In this document: one piece after another, positions 28,201 through 40,200 of the stretch
How the letters are laid out: every line of letters begins with the position of its first letter
How positions within the stretch are numbered: the stretch's first letter is position 1
DNA from: Coturnix japonica
Lineage: Eukaryota > Chordata > Aves > Galliformes > Phasianidae
Direction: 5' to 3'
DNA: 64,000 nucleotides
Assembly: GCF_001577835.2 (NCBI RefSeq)
Contig: NC_029529.1
Coordinates: forward strand, 6,388,157 to 6,452,156
Notes under the pieces: model-generated
Seen by the model: the letters and a program-made list of their open reading frames with translations, nothing else
Told to the model about the DNA's origin: nothing
Databases searched by the model: none
Program-made: the position numbers and the translations under genes

Positions 28201-31200
28201 ATTTGCTTTCACCTGGCATCCTATCATCCAGCTGTGGGCATCGCTGGGAAGCAGTGGGGAGCTCTCTGTGCACACAGCAGCACCCATACTTGTGCATGCA
28301 GAGAACACTGCTGCAGGGCCATGACTCGAGCTCCCAGACACCACACTGATACATCAGCCATAGGGTGTGCACCAAACACAGCACCCACAGTGCCATCGTT
28401 TGTCCCTGTCCACTCATCACTACAGGCTGCTCTATGTCCACTGCACAGCAAGGGGGCACACAGCCAAGCTGCAGCAGGGGCACACTGCTCTCAGCCGTCT
28501 CACAGCTCTGCAGGGCTCAAGGACCACTCCCCAGCATCCCCACTGTCACCACAACAGCACGTACTGCAAATAGTTGGTTTGGGAACTGGGGTATGAGGGC
28601 TCAGTGAGAATCACAGAGTGTGCGAACACTGGAGTGAAGAGAGCCAGAAGAGCTGCTGCCGAGCAGCGCAGAGCCGTGAGGAGCACACCATAAACAGCCC
28701 AGCTGCAATGCAGGAGCTGGGCAGGTGCTGCTTTATGCACGCCAGCAGCACTGGAACAAGACCTCCATGGGCCTCGGTGAGGAGGCGGTGCAAGCCAGGC
28801 CCCCGACAGCCACATCTGGAAGGGATCAGCCAGCGGCTGATTCTGCTGCTGAGAGCTGGCCCCAGCGTCGAGCCCCACGCCAGGCCGGGGCCACAGGCAT
28901 GTGGAACACATGGCTGCAAGGGGCGAGCACACAGGCAGATGCTTGCACACTGCACACGGATGCATAGAGATGCACAAGGATGAACACGGATGCTGATGGG
29001 CACATGCAGGCGCTCACACACACATGGGCAGAGCAGAGCCAGCGCAGAGCAGCCAGCTGCAGGCACGATGCTCAGAATGACAGCACCCACTGTGACTGCA
29101 CGCTGACCCCAACCTGCTCCATCTCCAGCTGACTGGGGCCCACACATGGCACAGTGCTGGGATCCCAGCAGCTCACAGCACCCCAATCCTCACAACAGGG
29201 ATAGTCGTCACTACACAGCACAGTGACCTTGCTGGCAGGGCCCAAGGAGAGGCTGCTCCCCACAGCCCTGCACTCCCCTCGCCATGCAGCTCACACCAGG
29301 CACAGCACCCATCCGTCACAGTGCCACGGCAGCAGGCTGTGCGGGGATGGTGCTGCATCCCTGCCTTCCCATTTTTCAGGCTGATTGCTCCTGTCGCTGC
29401 AGAGCCCAGTGTTAAACACCTCATTTTCTACTCCCATATTGAGTTGGAAAATACTATTAACATTTCATTACAGCTTAAAGATCCCTCTCAGACTGGCATG
29501 AGAGCCGACCCGTTGGCAGCATTGCTCCTTGCCCAGGCACGCTGTGCTGTCCTGCACATCTCTGCTGCACGATGGGACAGTGATCAGACAGTGCATCAGT
29601 GCTGTTGGTGCAGCACACCAGCCAGCTCAGTAACTGACCCAGCACAGAACACCCCTCGGGAGCAATGGGACAAAGCACGGACAGAGCAACAGAGCAGAGC
29701 ACAAGCAGGTTTTGACTTGCCAGCCTCCTTTCCTTGCCTGCAGGAGCGTGGTCCAGCAGTAATGCAGACCGGCCATTAAACATCAGCAAACCCATTCTTC
29801 AGTGCTCTCCCTACAGTGCTTTGAAGACGTGTGAAAGGCACCTTTAGCTGTCCTGCATGGCAAAGCGGGTGCAGAACGGGTTTATGGCAAGTGTTCAGCA
29901 GGAGGGGCAGCAGCCCCTGGGATGCACAGTGCACCAACAGAGCACAGCAGCACCATCAGGAGCAACATGGCAGCTAACAAAGGCACAGCCTCAAGCATCG
30001 CTGTCCTACATGATGCATCCCACAGCTCCTGCCTGCCACATGCTGAGCACAGCTACATCCATGGGCATTGCCATTGCTGGGTCACAAAGTGGGGCCCTGC
30101 AGGCACAGGGCAGTAAAGAAGGCTGGTGGTACTGAGGCTCACTGATCCATGGAGGCAATCACAGCTTTACCCAGTGCCTGCGAGGGGAAGGGAAGGGTTA
30201 AAGGCAGAGCAGCCGAAGCAGGAGAGAGCCAGACGCCAGGCTGGCTACGGGAAACCACATGCGGCTGTGAAGGGGGAGATGGGGCTGCATGGAGCACCCG
30301 GCCCCACAGCACTGCTGCAACCCCAAGAACTTTGTGGTACTGCCAGCACCCTGAGTTCTTGATGGCATTGCCAGGACCTCAAGCCACTGGTGCTCAGCCT
30401 GGTCCTGGCCATGCCCAGAGTTTTCCCCCACCACTGAGCATTGCGCTCTGGGGAGCACAGTAGCACAGTACAAGGTCCCTATGAGGGAAGCACCCTTAGA
30501 GCCCCAGCAGGATAGGCTTCCTGCCTGCCACAAAGGGCTAATTGGTGTCACACCAGGTGAATTCAGGGCTGCATGAGGAAATTCAGGCCAGCACAGGAGC
30601 CCAGAACTGGAAGCAGGGTTCTGGCCTGCATCCCCTGCTGCTCAGACCCTGCAGCCGGCCCCAAAACAGGAGCAGAAAGGGAGGGTTTGTGCCGGCAGCT
30701 TTGGCCCGGCCAGAGAGAGATGCAAGAAAATGTAAAATAAATACATGTCACCCCGAGCTGAGTAATAATCCCCCTCTGGAAGGAAACTTGGCGCACGCCA
30801 GCGTGCTCCCGGCTGCCAAGTCCCTGCTCGGAGCAAGGCTTCACACGCGGTTATAAACCCTGAAAAGAAGTTTATAAGGGAAGCACTGACACCTTGTTAA
30901 GTATTGCAGCAGCGGGGAGCCAACTTCAGCCCCTGTGCTGGGGGTGGGCATCTCCCCATGGTCTGTAACACATACAGAGGGCAGCACCCCATGCAGCTGT
31001 TTGCACAGCACTTAGGGAATGTGCAGCAACAGGAGCCGTGAGCAGCAGCCATGGATGGGGAAGTTTCCTGTGTTGCCAGAGGGATGGGGAGGGAATGGGG
31101 CTGCTCCAGCGGCCGCTGGCCACACGCACCCTGTGCACTGCACCACAATTGGATTTGCAGCTGCCCTGCCTTTTACTGCATGGAAATTGAATTGTAAAAT

Positions 31201-34200
31201 GTCAAAGACATTTCCTAACTGCGCCATATTAGCCTGGTTTTATTAAATACTGTTATCAGAGGAGATTATTAATGCAATCAAATGCAGGCCAAAAAAAAAA
31301 AAAAAAGGAAAGAAAGAAAGTGGAATTAACTGGTCACTTCTCAGGATGCATCAGAGGACAGGATGCTGTGTCCTGGGCCTTGGGTATGCAGGGCTCTGTG
31401 AGGACCCCACGTGTCCCATAGGCTCCACTTCCTGACTCTGGCTTCCACTTGCTGATCCCTTCACGTGGGACTGGCAGGTAAAGCTGTGTTATGCTTGGAG
31501 GTGCCCAGTGCCACAGAAAGGCAGTGCCAAATGTGGGGCAGCCTCGCAGTGCTTGCTGGGCTGAAGTTGCCTCCTGTTCCCAGCATCTGCCCATGCTACT
31601 TGTTGCCCCATGCACCAACCTGCACTGAGCTGCCCAGCTCCTACACCAGCTGCTTCACTCACGGCCACACTGGTGCTACACAGGGCATGGCACAGAGTGC
31701 AGGTGGCAACACAGTCATTATGCTGTCCAGGGCAAAGGGACCCTGAGTGCTGCCTGTGTCCCAGGGCAGTGGGGTCAGGCTGGGCTGGGCCCTGTGGCAG
31801 AGAGGTATGTTAGGAGCTGAACCCCTTGTCTCTCCTGAGCCTGGTTCCAGTTGTCCTGGAGAGAGGGACCCAGAGCATGTGAGTACATCAGCCAACACAT
31901 CTATGCTACACAACCTGCTGCATGTAGAAGTGATTCACAGAACCCCCAGCCCAGCAGGTGGGAGAAGCCAGGGCAGAGGAGTCCATCCCGCAGCTCAAGG
32001 CAAGGGCCCTACAGAAGCCATTTCCAAAGCAGGTGAGCCAACTGTGGCAGCAGTGTCACAGAGACGGAACCCACCTGTCCAAAATGTCACTGCTGAGCAT
32101 CCCCTGCACCAACACAGCTCAGCCCATCTCCTGGTACCCAGCACACCATGACAGAGATGCAGCAGCAGCACAAACCCAGCTGGGGACACCTCGAGCCCCC
32201 ATCCCACCCCACAGCACCCAAACTGCGGACAGAGGCGAAAATGCCAAGTCATGACAATTCTTCGAGGTAGCACAGGGGAGGAGGGGACAGGGAGGGGAAC
32301 AGTTTGCTGCCAAATCCCTGCATCTGATTTGCGTAACTTTCAGACAACCTCATCAATTATGGATGCCCGGGAAGCGAGCGCGGTGCGTGTTGCGGCCAGC
32401 ACGGGCCCCACAAACTCTTACTCCACTCTTCTAAATTGGGCCCCACGTCGCCATGGCAATCCGTGTTAATTCACGCAGGGATTTTTAAAATCTCATTTAT
32501 TAAACCCCCACATGAATAGGATATTATCCAGATAACAGAGCTACAGTTACAAATCTTCCTGGTGCCGAAGAGCACGGGGAGCAAGGTGAGCATAGGAGCT
32601 ACACATAGAGGTGATGGACAATATGGGACACCCTGGTGCTCTGCACACCCCCATGCTCCTACAGCCCTGCTGCAGGGCTGCTCACATGCCTCCACACCAG
32701 GAACATGGCACTACAGGTTGGGTTCTATGAGGAGCTGGAGTCATGGCACCAAAGACTCTGGCACAGCTGGAGGCATGAAGCTCAGCTGGGCATGGAACAG
32801 GAGGGGGTTTGACCTCATGGGATGTCCCTTGTCACCTTCCTGTGAGTCCAGCACACAGAGCACTGCCAGTCCCTACAGCCACCCCAGCCCTTGGGCTCTG
32901 CAGTGGGAGATGCAGCAGGGCTGGGGAGAGATGAATGTGATGCAGGAGGAGGTGGTGGCACTCCGGCACCACTGCCTGTTGCCACAGCAACACCAGATGG
33001 GCACCCCGGCCATGGGGTTTGAGAGGGGAGTGTGGGGACAGTGCTGTGGGCCACACACAGTCCCATCACCACACACCACTCTGAGGCCATGGAATCAGCA
33101 ACACCTGAATTGGGTTGGGAGGAATGAGGCTCACAGCTGGAGCTCGTTCTCTCCCCACACAGGCCCTCAGCATTGACAACACCTGGGCAACACTGTGGGC
33201 AAGGGAGACACCAAAACAGTCCTATGTGGCACCTGGGCACAGTGGACCCCATGCCAACCCTGTACAGCTATGGACACAGGGGGTCACAACCACTGCCCTG
33301 CATGGCACCGAGGGGACACGAGGGCCAGACCTGCTCAGCATCAAGACACAGAGAGCACCACAATGTCCTGCTCAAGTAGAAACCCCACTATGCAAAAGGG
33401 GAAAGCATACAACCCTACATGGCACTGGGACCACGGGGTGCCCACATTTAGGGCACGCTGGGAGGGAAGGACACGGGGCTCAGTGGCAGTGGGGTTGTGT
33501 GCTGCAGTCCCGTGCTCAGGGACAGCCCCTGGCCCCGCACACCAGGCCTGAAACCTGCAGCTGCATCAGCGCCATGAATAATTCAGTCCCGGGTGAAACG
33601 CCTCAGCAGAGCCGTGCACACCGAGCAGAGACTCCAGAAGCTGCACACACGTACACAGCGAGACATGGCTACACCCCCACAGCCCCGCGCACGGACACAC
33701 ACATTGGTGTGCACACACCGAGGTGTGCAAAGCCCCGACGCAGAGCTGCACGCGGGGAGATACCCGTGGAGATGCATCCAAACACCCCCACACAGAGAAA
33801 CACCAACACAGACGCATCCCAACACACATATGCCAGGGCACACACCGGCACACAAACACAGACATGCACCCAAACACGGGCACACATGCACACCCGAACA
33901 CGCACGTACACGAGCACAGCTGCACACACGTAGGCACACACAGATGTGTGCAAGCACTAGCAGTCCTGGTGCACACACACACACGCGCTGTCCATGCACA
34001 CACACATGCATGGTCTATGCAGTCACACGCCGTACGCACACGGATGCACAGATACCCCCAGCCCAGCCCTGGGGCTGCAGCCCCTCACCCTTCCCGATCC
34101 CGGCAGGCTGCTCCCGAGCACAGGACAAGGGCAGCCCGGCCGCTGCCCGCCTGCCCCGGGCGTACCGGAGCCACTGCGGGGCCGTACCGGGACCGCACCG

Positions 34201-34568
34201 GGACCGGAGAGCACGCAGCCCCGCGCAGCGCCTGGGGATGCTTCGCCGCCGGCAGCCCCCTACATCCCCCACCTCCGAGCGGGGCCGACCCCCCCGGGGC
34301 ACTACCGGGAATGCTCGTGCCCCCCCCCCTAACCCCCCGCGGTGCCGCGGATGGGCACGGCGCGACTCGGCCGGGTCCCCGGAGCAGCGGGTGGGCGCCA
34401 GTGCCCGGGGAGGAGGGGGGATGCCCGCGGTGCCGCCGCCCCCGACCGGCCCGTCCCCGCGTCGCGGTACTCACTGGCTTTGCCGGGTTTGGGCCTCTGC
34501 AGCAGCTTCTGCACGGCCGCGATGTCCTCCGCCTTCACCGCCTGCACCAGCTCCTGGTCCTTGCCCAT
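7246..34568 (-). CDS. CASKIN1: CASKIN1, CASK-interacting synaptic scaffold (complete)
   Basis: Coding exons in transcript order: 34568-34475, 21372-21321, 19661-19564, 19348-19203, 19066-18971, 18732-18602, 18523-18415, 18219-18111, 17998-17904, 17820-17703, 14380-14273, 14164-14046, 13174-13087, 11495-11395, 11079-10969, 10894-10793, 10424-10286, 10211-8109, 8002-7609 and 7342-7246. The sum is 4410 nt in one frame: 1469 residues plus TGA (human about 1431). Order: [15 protein letters not shown] start; six ankyrin repeats (about 48-280); SH3 (about 283-346, ending GYFPSSL); CASK-binding motif EEIWVLR (about 375-381); SAM1 (about 488-559); SAM2 (about 560-625); a long proline-rich region in one 2.1-kb exon; and a conserved C-terminus [19 protein letters not shown]. 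From family knowledge, the EEIWVLR-type motif binds the CASK kinase-like domain and tandem SAMs polymerise; it is a cytoplasmic presynaptic scaffold. An extra cassette exon and an internal first exon are listed separately. Confidence 0.94.
12390..12421. repeat. GT microsatellite
   Basis: Alternating GT with two GTATGT interruptions in a CASKIN1 intron. Confidence 0.75.
12895..12940 (-). CDS. CASKIN1: Candidate alternative first exon of CASKIN1 (short isoform)
   Basis: On the minus strand an ATG (at 12940, A at -3) opens 46 nt encoding [15 protein letters not shown] plus one base. It then meets a donor CTCG|GTTAGT, with a stop codon directly in the intron. Its phase 1 end fits the next exon (11495-11395, which starts with two bases of a split codon), giving [11 protein letters not shown]. 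The product would lack the ankyrin, SH3 and CASK-binding parts but keep both SAM domains and the proline-rich tail. The surrounding 12.7-13.3 kb is unusually CpG-rich for an intron. The CC...C start resembles palmitoylated N-termini. This rests on frame and splice logic only; a chance match is possible. Confidence 0.45.
13560..13800. repeat. Degenerate GTGCAGTG-type tandem array
   Basis: About 240 bp of imperfect copies of GTGCAGTG, GTGTGCAG and GCAGTGTG words, including GTGCAGTGCAGTGCAGTG near 13766. It lies in a CASKIN1 intron. Confidence 0.65.
14381..16175 (-). other. CASKIN1: CASKIN1 intron between CASK-binding exon and cassette exon
   Basis: Mostly unique GC-rich sequence with a CA-rich simple stretch at about 15940-16060. 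A splice-like 46-nt open piece at 15548-15593 was tested and does not fit the phase of the flanking exons. Confidence 0.5.
16176..16391 (-). CDS. CASKIN1: CASKIN1 cassette exon (72 codons), probably alternatively spliced
   Basis: This 216-nt open stretch lies between the SH3 exon (17820-17703) and the CASK-binding exon (14380-14273). It has an acceptor TATTATCAG and a donor GACAAG|GTAGTT on the minus strand. It starts and ends in phase 1, exactly matching both neighbours, so including or skipping it keeps frame. It encodes [20 protein letters not shown], then an eight-proline run, then [14 protein letters not shown]. Inclusion adds 72 residues between the SH3 domain and the CASK-binding motif (total 1541). 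Upstream of the acceptor (plus 16463-16575) is a very long pyrimidine tract on the transcribed strand, typical of PTB-regulated exons. Coding status is inferred from frame, phase and low-complexity-free stretches. Confidence 0.7.
16392..17702 (-). other. CASKIN1: CASKIN1 intron upstream of the cassette exon
   Basis: Begins (in transcript direction) with an apparent GC donor at 17702-17701 and ends at the cassette acceptor. It contains a pyrimidine-rich tract on the transcribed strand (plus A/G-rich at 16463-16575) and weak minisatellite-like copies of ACACAGTG words at about 17430-17600. Confidence 0.5.
32447..32460 (+). promoter_or_regulatory. RFX X-box-like site in CASKIN1 intron 1
   Basis: GTCGCCATGGCAAT matches the palindromic X-box consensus GTTGCCATGGCAAC at 12 of 14 positions. 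It sits inside an AT-rich island about 2 kb downstream of CASKIN1 exon 1. Binding is inferred. Confidence 0.35.
33630..34030. repeat. CA-rich cryptic simple repeat
   Basis: About 400 bp dominated by ACAC, CACACG and ACGCAC words without a fixed unit, near the 5' end of CASKIN1 intron 1. Confidence 0.6.
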
Positions 34569-34900
34569 GGCTCCGCGGTGCCGGAGCTCCCGGCTGCGGG
34601 CTCACGGCCCGAGCATCCTCCGCGGTGCAGCGAGAGGCGGCTCGGTTCGGTTCGGCTCCGCACGGCGCGACGCGACGCGGCGCGGGCCCCCCCTCCCAGT
34701 CCGCTCCGGAGGCGGGGGCGGCGGCGGCGGGCGCCCGGGGCGGGGCGGGGCGCGGTAGGGCGGGGGGCACCGGGAGCCGCACCGGGGCGACCCCGGGGGG
34801 CAATGCGAGAGGACAGGGGGGAGCCCCGGGAGGGGCCGCACGGAGGAGCGGGGCCGCCCCGCGCGCGCGGGGAGGGGTCTGGGCTGCACAGGGGGAGGAA
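34569..34900 (-). promoter_or_regulatory. CASKIN1: CASKIN1 CpG-island promoter and 5' UTR
   Basis: Extremely GC- and CpG-rich sequence directly upstream of the start codon (34568), with overlapping GGGGCGGGGC Sp1-type boxes at about 34738-34752 and no TATA box. The CpG-rich zone runs from about 34100 into exon 1 and on to about 35100. The transcription start cannot be fixed from sequence. Confidence 0.6.
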
Positions 34901-35199
34901 AAAGAGGAGGAGGAGGAGGTGGAGGAGGGGGAAAAGAACGAGGAGGGGGAGGAGGAAGGCGCGGGGGGGCCACCCCAGTGCCTGCGGGCGGGGCACGGGG
35001 ATCCCCTCCCCGGAGCGGGGGAAGGTGCCGAGTATCGGGGAGGTGGCAGCGATCAGTGCCCCCGGACGGGGAGGGTGGGCACAGTGAGGCCTGAGCGGGG
35101 CGAACCCGCGGCTCTGCCCGGCGGCACCTCCAACCCAACCAGGGCCCGTCCCGGCTCTACCCGACCGCTGCAGTCACCGCAGCCGGCCCCGGGTGGTTG

Positions 35200-37114
35200 A
35201 TAGCAAAACCAGGCTGAACAGCTCTCCCGTTTCGTTAAATAAAGCCCCGATTGCTGCCAAATTTTCCACTGCCGTGGACACAGTGGCTGGTGACATATGT
35301 CCCCGTGCATCTTTTCGTGGCATAAATGTCTGGGGTATGGGAGGTGATGGGAGATGCCTGGCTAGATGAGGATGCTGCAAACAGGCTTGGAAATGTGGTG
35401 ATGACGGACGGCCCCATCAAGGTGCCAGCAGTGTCTGGTCAGAGCTGAACACAGCTCCACCAGCACGAAATCACACTCAGATTTCTGCTCTCCCGGGTGA
35501 GTTACTGTCTCAAAGCATCTTTAAAGGCCCAGCTCTGGCAAAATAACCTATATACAAACTTATTTATACACATATAAATATTTATGTTTATATATATAAA
35601 GCACCTATCACTTTATTTATAAACATTCTCTGGAAACACACTGACAGAAGGAGTAACCAACCTGCAGACCCCAAAAGGCTGGTACCCCACTGACGAGTCA
35701 CAGCAGGACAGTGGGTGGCTGCACAGGGTGAGCAGCTGTGGGGCATCCCAGAGAGCAACACATGGGACAGGTAACTGCAGGAGAGGAGAGGTGCAGGACG
35801 TGGAGAAGTACATAGAGCAGAGGGAAGGATGTGGAGAGCAAAGCAACACCCCAATAAAAACGTATCTCCCCTGCCACTGCAGTGCCCCTGCCCACCCTGG
35901 CTACAGCCTAAGGACACCCTTTGCAGCCCGTGGCTCTTCCTGCAGTCCCCCCAGCTCTGGGTGACCCCCCACCAGGGTGCTTCTCTATTCCCCACCCCCC
36001 ACTTTCCAATCCAGGACATTTGGGTTTCCAGCACAAAACGCCGCCTAATCTGTTCTCTAATCCCACAGGCTGGCACTGCACGGCTGTGTGGGGACCTGAG
36101 CTGTTGTGCTCCTGGGCTGGGGGCTGCCATCATGCAAGGACATAACTGTGGCTTCTCCACAAAGGCCTCTTTGTACCCACAACCCTCTGCAGTGAAGCTC
36201 TCCTATCCATAGACTCCAGGACACCAGGACACCTGCAGCTGTGCTAGAATCTGGGCAGCAAAGCTGTGTACCCCTCCTGCCCCTCTGAGATACACTGCAG
36301 CAATGGCAGCAGCCTCAGATAACTTTATATCCCTGCAGCTCCCTCCAGGCTCTTTTCAAGCCTGTTTGGTCCTTGCAGAATAGAAATCCATGCAGTGAAC
36401 CATCTGCATCCCTGCCCTGTACACACAGAGCTGCAATCAGCACCCTGCACTCAGGGAGCTGTGAGTTTGGTGGCACACAGAACCCTCCCCACACACACAC
36501 ACATACACAGCCCCTAGATGCAGCAGTAATGTGGCACATCGCAGTGAGCACTGCCAGCACAGGAGGCTCCAGGCACTGGCTGAGAGGGAGGAAGGGAGAG
36601 ATGAAAGGATTTGGGAAGAGCTCAGCGCAGGAAGAGAGTGCTGCTCTCCTCCCTCCCAGCCATCAGGGAGTCAGTGGCGGCTGCTGCTGCTAAAAGCAGC
36701 CACGGAGATGGGGAGCAGACGCTGGGGGCCGCTGCCAGGCCACCGTCATACCGAGGCACACTGGAAAAGCCCCAAGCAGCTCTCACCTTGTTGCCTCTGC
36801 TCCTGGCATCACTCTCACTGCGTTGGGTGATGAACTGAAAGGAGAGGATGGCCACTCCCAGGAGCCCGGTGGCACTGTGGGGCAGTGGCTGCCCCCTCTC
36901 TGCCCTCTGCACCCTCCCTGCCTGCAATGGAAGATGCTGCAACCAAACTCACCAGCTCCGGCTCCAGCCCCAAGTAGCTGAGACCTCCCTGAGGAGCAGG
37001 GGTCCCCCAAGATGGGGCAGGGACAATCAATCCCATCTTCCAAGCCCCATTTCCTCTATGCCTGCAGGGAGGGGGCACAGTTGCAGTTCCCCCCCACTCC
37101 CCATCCCCCAGCAC
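35200..37114. other. Intergenic region between CASKIN1 and the hexosaminidase gene
   Basis: AT-rich tract at about 35540-35630, otherwise unique sequence. No exon, RNA gene or repeat family recognised. Confidence 0.5.
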
Positions 37115-37136
37115 TCAGCAGCATCTACGAAAATAC

Positions 37137-37142
37137 TTTATT
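37137..37142 (-). terminator. Polyadenylation signal of the hexosaminidase gene
   Basis: TTTATT on plus (AATAAA on minus) about 140 nt after the TAG stop, giving a short 3' UTR ending near 37115. Confidence 0.75.
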
Positions 37143-37277
37143 GAGAAGTGGGGCACGCAAGGGCTCTCTGCAATACAAATCAAACCACAACCATGCCTTG
37201 AACAGAAGAAGAGTGCAGGCCAACAAACAGACCATACCCGTGGACCCTGCTGCCCAGTCCCTGGGGAGACACAGCCC

Positions 37278-40200
37278 CTAAGGTGCCTTGGGCTGGGCAC
37301 TGAGACGGATGATGGCACGGTAGTCCCGGACCAGGTCCCGCAGAGGGTCCAGATAGGGGTTGACATTCTCCTCCATCCACTCCTCCACTGTGTCAGGGAA
37401 GTAGATGCTCTCCAGGCGGGCACGCAGGTCCCGGACAAAGCTCTCCCAGTCCTCATGGAGCCTGGGGTGGGGAGAGCAGAGTGGGAACGCACCCCAGAAA
37501 CAAACTGAGACCCCCTTCCAGCCCCACGCAGGGTTGGGGGTGCTCCAAGCCCCCACACATACTTGAGCACCTTGCTGCCAAAGCTCTCCAAGTTGCGAGG
37601 GTTGCCAAACTGGTGCTTGCGGTGGTAGGGGCTGAACCAGCCCTTGATGGCACTGGAGAGGCACAAGGAGACGGGAATGCAGGGAGCATGGGACCACCCC
37701 AGACCACACGGGCCCACTCTGCTTCAGGGGCATTCATAGCCAGAGCCCTCCCCTGTGTTACCTTTCCTCCTCCAGCATTTTGGTGATGCTCTCCTTCAGG
37801 TGTCTGTTCACCTGCTCCACCATGTGATAGATTTCTGCCCCAGGGAACGTTCCCCTTCCCTCACTGCAGGGAAAACACAAAGAAGGGAAAGCTCAGGCTG
37901 GGTGGTGAACCCAGTATCTGACCCCACTGTGTACCCTTCCTGCCTGGTCACGTACCACATGCTCTGCTCCAGCTGCATGCTCTGGAAGCCCAACACCTCC
38001 AGCACCTTCCTCCGTGTCTCTTCCATGAATCCCCCTGGGGAGGGCCATGCCAAAACAGAGGGGTGAAGCCCCCAAGGATGCTGCAGTGTGGAAAGAGGGG
38101 GGAAGAGGGAGCTCACCATTCACCAGGGTCTGGAGGCATATGGCCAGGGAGGGAATGCCGACAGGCAGCAGTTCGCACAGCACTGAGTAGTGGTCATACC
38201 TGCAGGATGGGAACGCAGTGCCAGGGCCTCACATGGGGTCACGTAGGGAATGGCATGCATGTATTGTGGCCCTCACCTCTGCCATCCAGTGAGGACAATG
38301 CCCTGGAAGCGCAGCGGGGCGAAGCGTGGCATGGTGTCACGCACCCGCAGCCAGCTGAGCTGGTTCTTTAGGTGGGAGCTGAGGGGGGGCCAGCTCTGTG
38401 TTGGACCCGTGGTGCCCTTGAAGGCGCTGGCAAACCACACGGTCTCGAAGCCGCTCTCCATGTACTTGGTGATGAATTGCCCTGCAGCAGCAGGGAGCAG
38501 GGTGGTAGGCACAGATCACAGTGACTGCACTGCAAGCCCCAGGACTGTCCCTTCTTGTTGAGCAGCCCTGGGGTCCTGGCATGGCACCTTACCAATCTGC
38601 TCTGTGTCAAAGTCAGGTGCATAGAACCACACCACAGGTGAGACATGCTTTGCTATTCCAGACTCTGTAGGGCAGGAAAGGTGATGTGAACACTGGGCAT
38701 CTGGAGCTTCTCATGCTCCCACCACGATGCCCAGACAGTGCCATGTCCCCATCCCCAGCCCCTCACCCTGCAGGGCTCCCACACTGATCTTCCTCAGCAT
38801 GTCGTCCCACATGAGCACCCGCAGTCCCTGGTAGTGTGTGGAGATGAAGTCCAGCACCTCCTTGATGTGGTTCAGGTATATGGTTCCTGTATCACCTTTG
38901 TTGTGGCTCATCCAATTCCTGGAGTCCTTCCCCTCCCCAAGGTGGAACACCTGCATTTGGGGCTGGGGATGCTCAGCATGCCTGGCATAAGGCAGTATCT
39001 GGGTCCCATAGAACTCCATGCCCACCTCATCTGCACCAATGTGGATCCACGAGGAGCGCCTGTGCTTCTCCATCACCTGTGATAGGATGACCTTGACCAA
39101 TGCCAGGGTGTCTGGGACATGGGGGTTGAAGCTGTTGGGGAAGCGTTCCACCTCCCGCAGGTGCTGGTACTTGGCGTGTTTGAGGATGAACTGTGAGGGG
39201 AGGAAAACCACCATGGGGGGGAGGAGGGACCAGAACCAAGGCTCCATCCCCAGGACAGGTGCCGGGGACTAAGGACACAGACCCATTCCACTGTGTGCTG
39301 TGGCTGCCCAACCCTAAGAGTGCCTCTACCACTCGAGGTCCCCATCCCACCCTCAGCCCCCCTCAAGAAATCCTGTGGCCCCTACCTCCACATGACCGAA
39401 GGTCTGCACCAAGGGAACCACCTCCAGCTTGTGGAGCTCTGCCAGCTGCTGGATCCACTCAATGTCCTCCTCACTGGGGAGGGCAGGGACAGCCTCAGTG
39501 GAGGCAAGAGTGTATGAGAACATTCCCTCCTCCTCCTGCACCTCCCTGCCCTGCCCCAGCTGCCATGCTCCACCCCATATCTCCTGGATTTCCCATGCTT
39601 GAACTAAGGATCCAAATATTGACACCATGCAGCAGGAAATTGGCCTGAATTCAGCTCCAGCATGATAATCTTGGGCACAGCCCAGGCAAGTCACACCCAG
39701 TGCTGGCACCAGCGGTGCTGCCATCCCCCCACCAGCATAGCACCAGTCCCACTCACCTGTAAGCATAAGGGGACTTGAGGACCTCCAGCTCCCCTTTGAA
39801 GGGGAACATATCCTCATACTCAATGAGGATCCCATTGGCTCCCAGCCGGGACAGGAGTGGGAACAGCTGTGGGATGGCAAGGTGAGCTCAGCAAGCAGGC
39901 ACAGCCTGGTCAGTCTGACCCCAGGACTGCCCAGCCCCCAGGCACCCTCACCTGCTCCAGGTAGGAGACCCTGGGAGCAGCTCCCTTCAGGTCCAGGTGA
40001 ACGAGCCTCATCTCAGTGGCACTGAGGTCCTTGGGGAACTGTTGTTTAGGTCCCTGCCTTGGGGCCATGATCTTTGCAGGGTGGATTTCCACAGCCTGGT
40101 TTTGGAGGCCAGAGTCTGCCACATCCCCCCAGAACGTGCTGTCCTTGCTGATGTGCTTGTGCAGCTGCAGAGTTAAGCTGCATGGGGCAGAGCGGAGCTG

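Larger units (their letters stand above)
21373..34474 (-). other. CASKIN1: CASKIN1 intron 1 (about 13.1 kb), no coding exon seen
   Basis: The intron is GC-rich and poor in repeats. AT-rich islands containing TAAT-type words stand out at about 26265-26360, 26600-26720, 27860-27970, 29380-29490, 30720-30890, 31146-31300 and 32310-32560. They look like candidate conserved regulatory blocks, but this is judged from composition only. A degenerate ACACAGCTGGA-type repeat lies at about 26800-26960 and a long CA-rich cryptic repeat at about 33630-34030. The many open frames here lack splice and codon support. Confidence 0.5.

Noticed and set aside
33593-35200. 535-codon plus-strand open frame opposite CASKIN1 exon 1
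   Set aside because: Made of CA-repeat and CpG-island sequence, Pro/Ala/Arg/Gly-rich, antisense to the real first exon, without splice or domain support.
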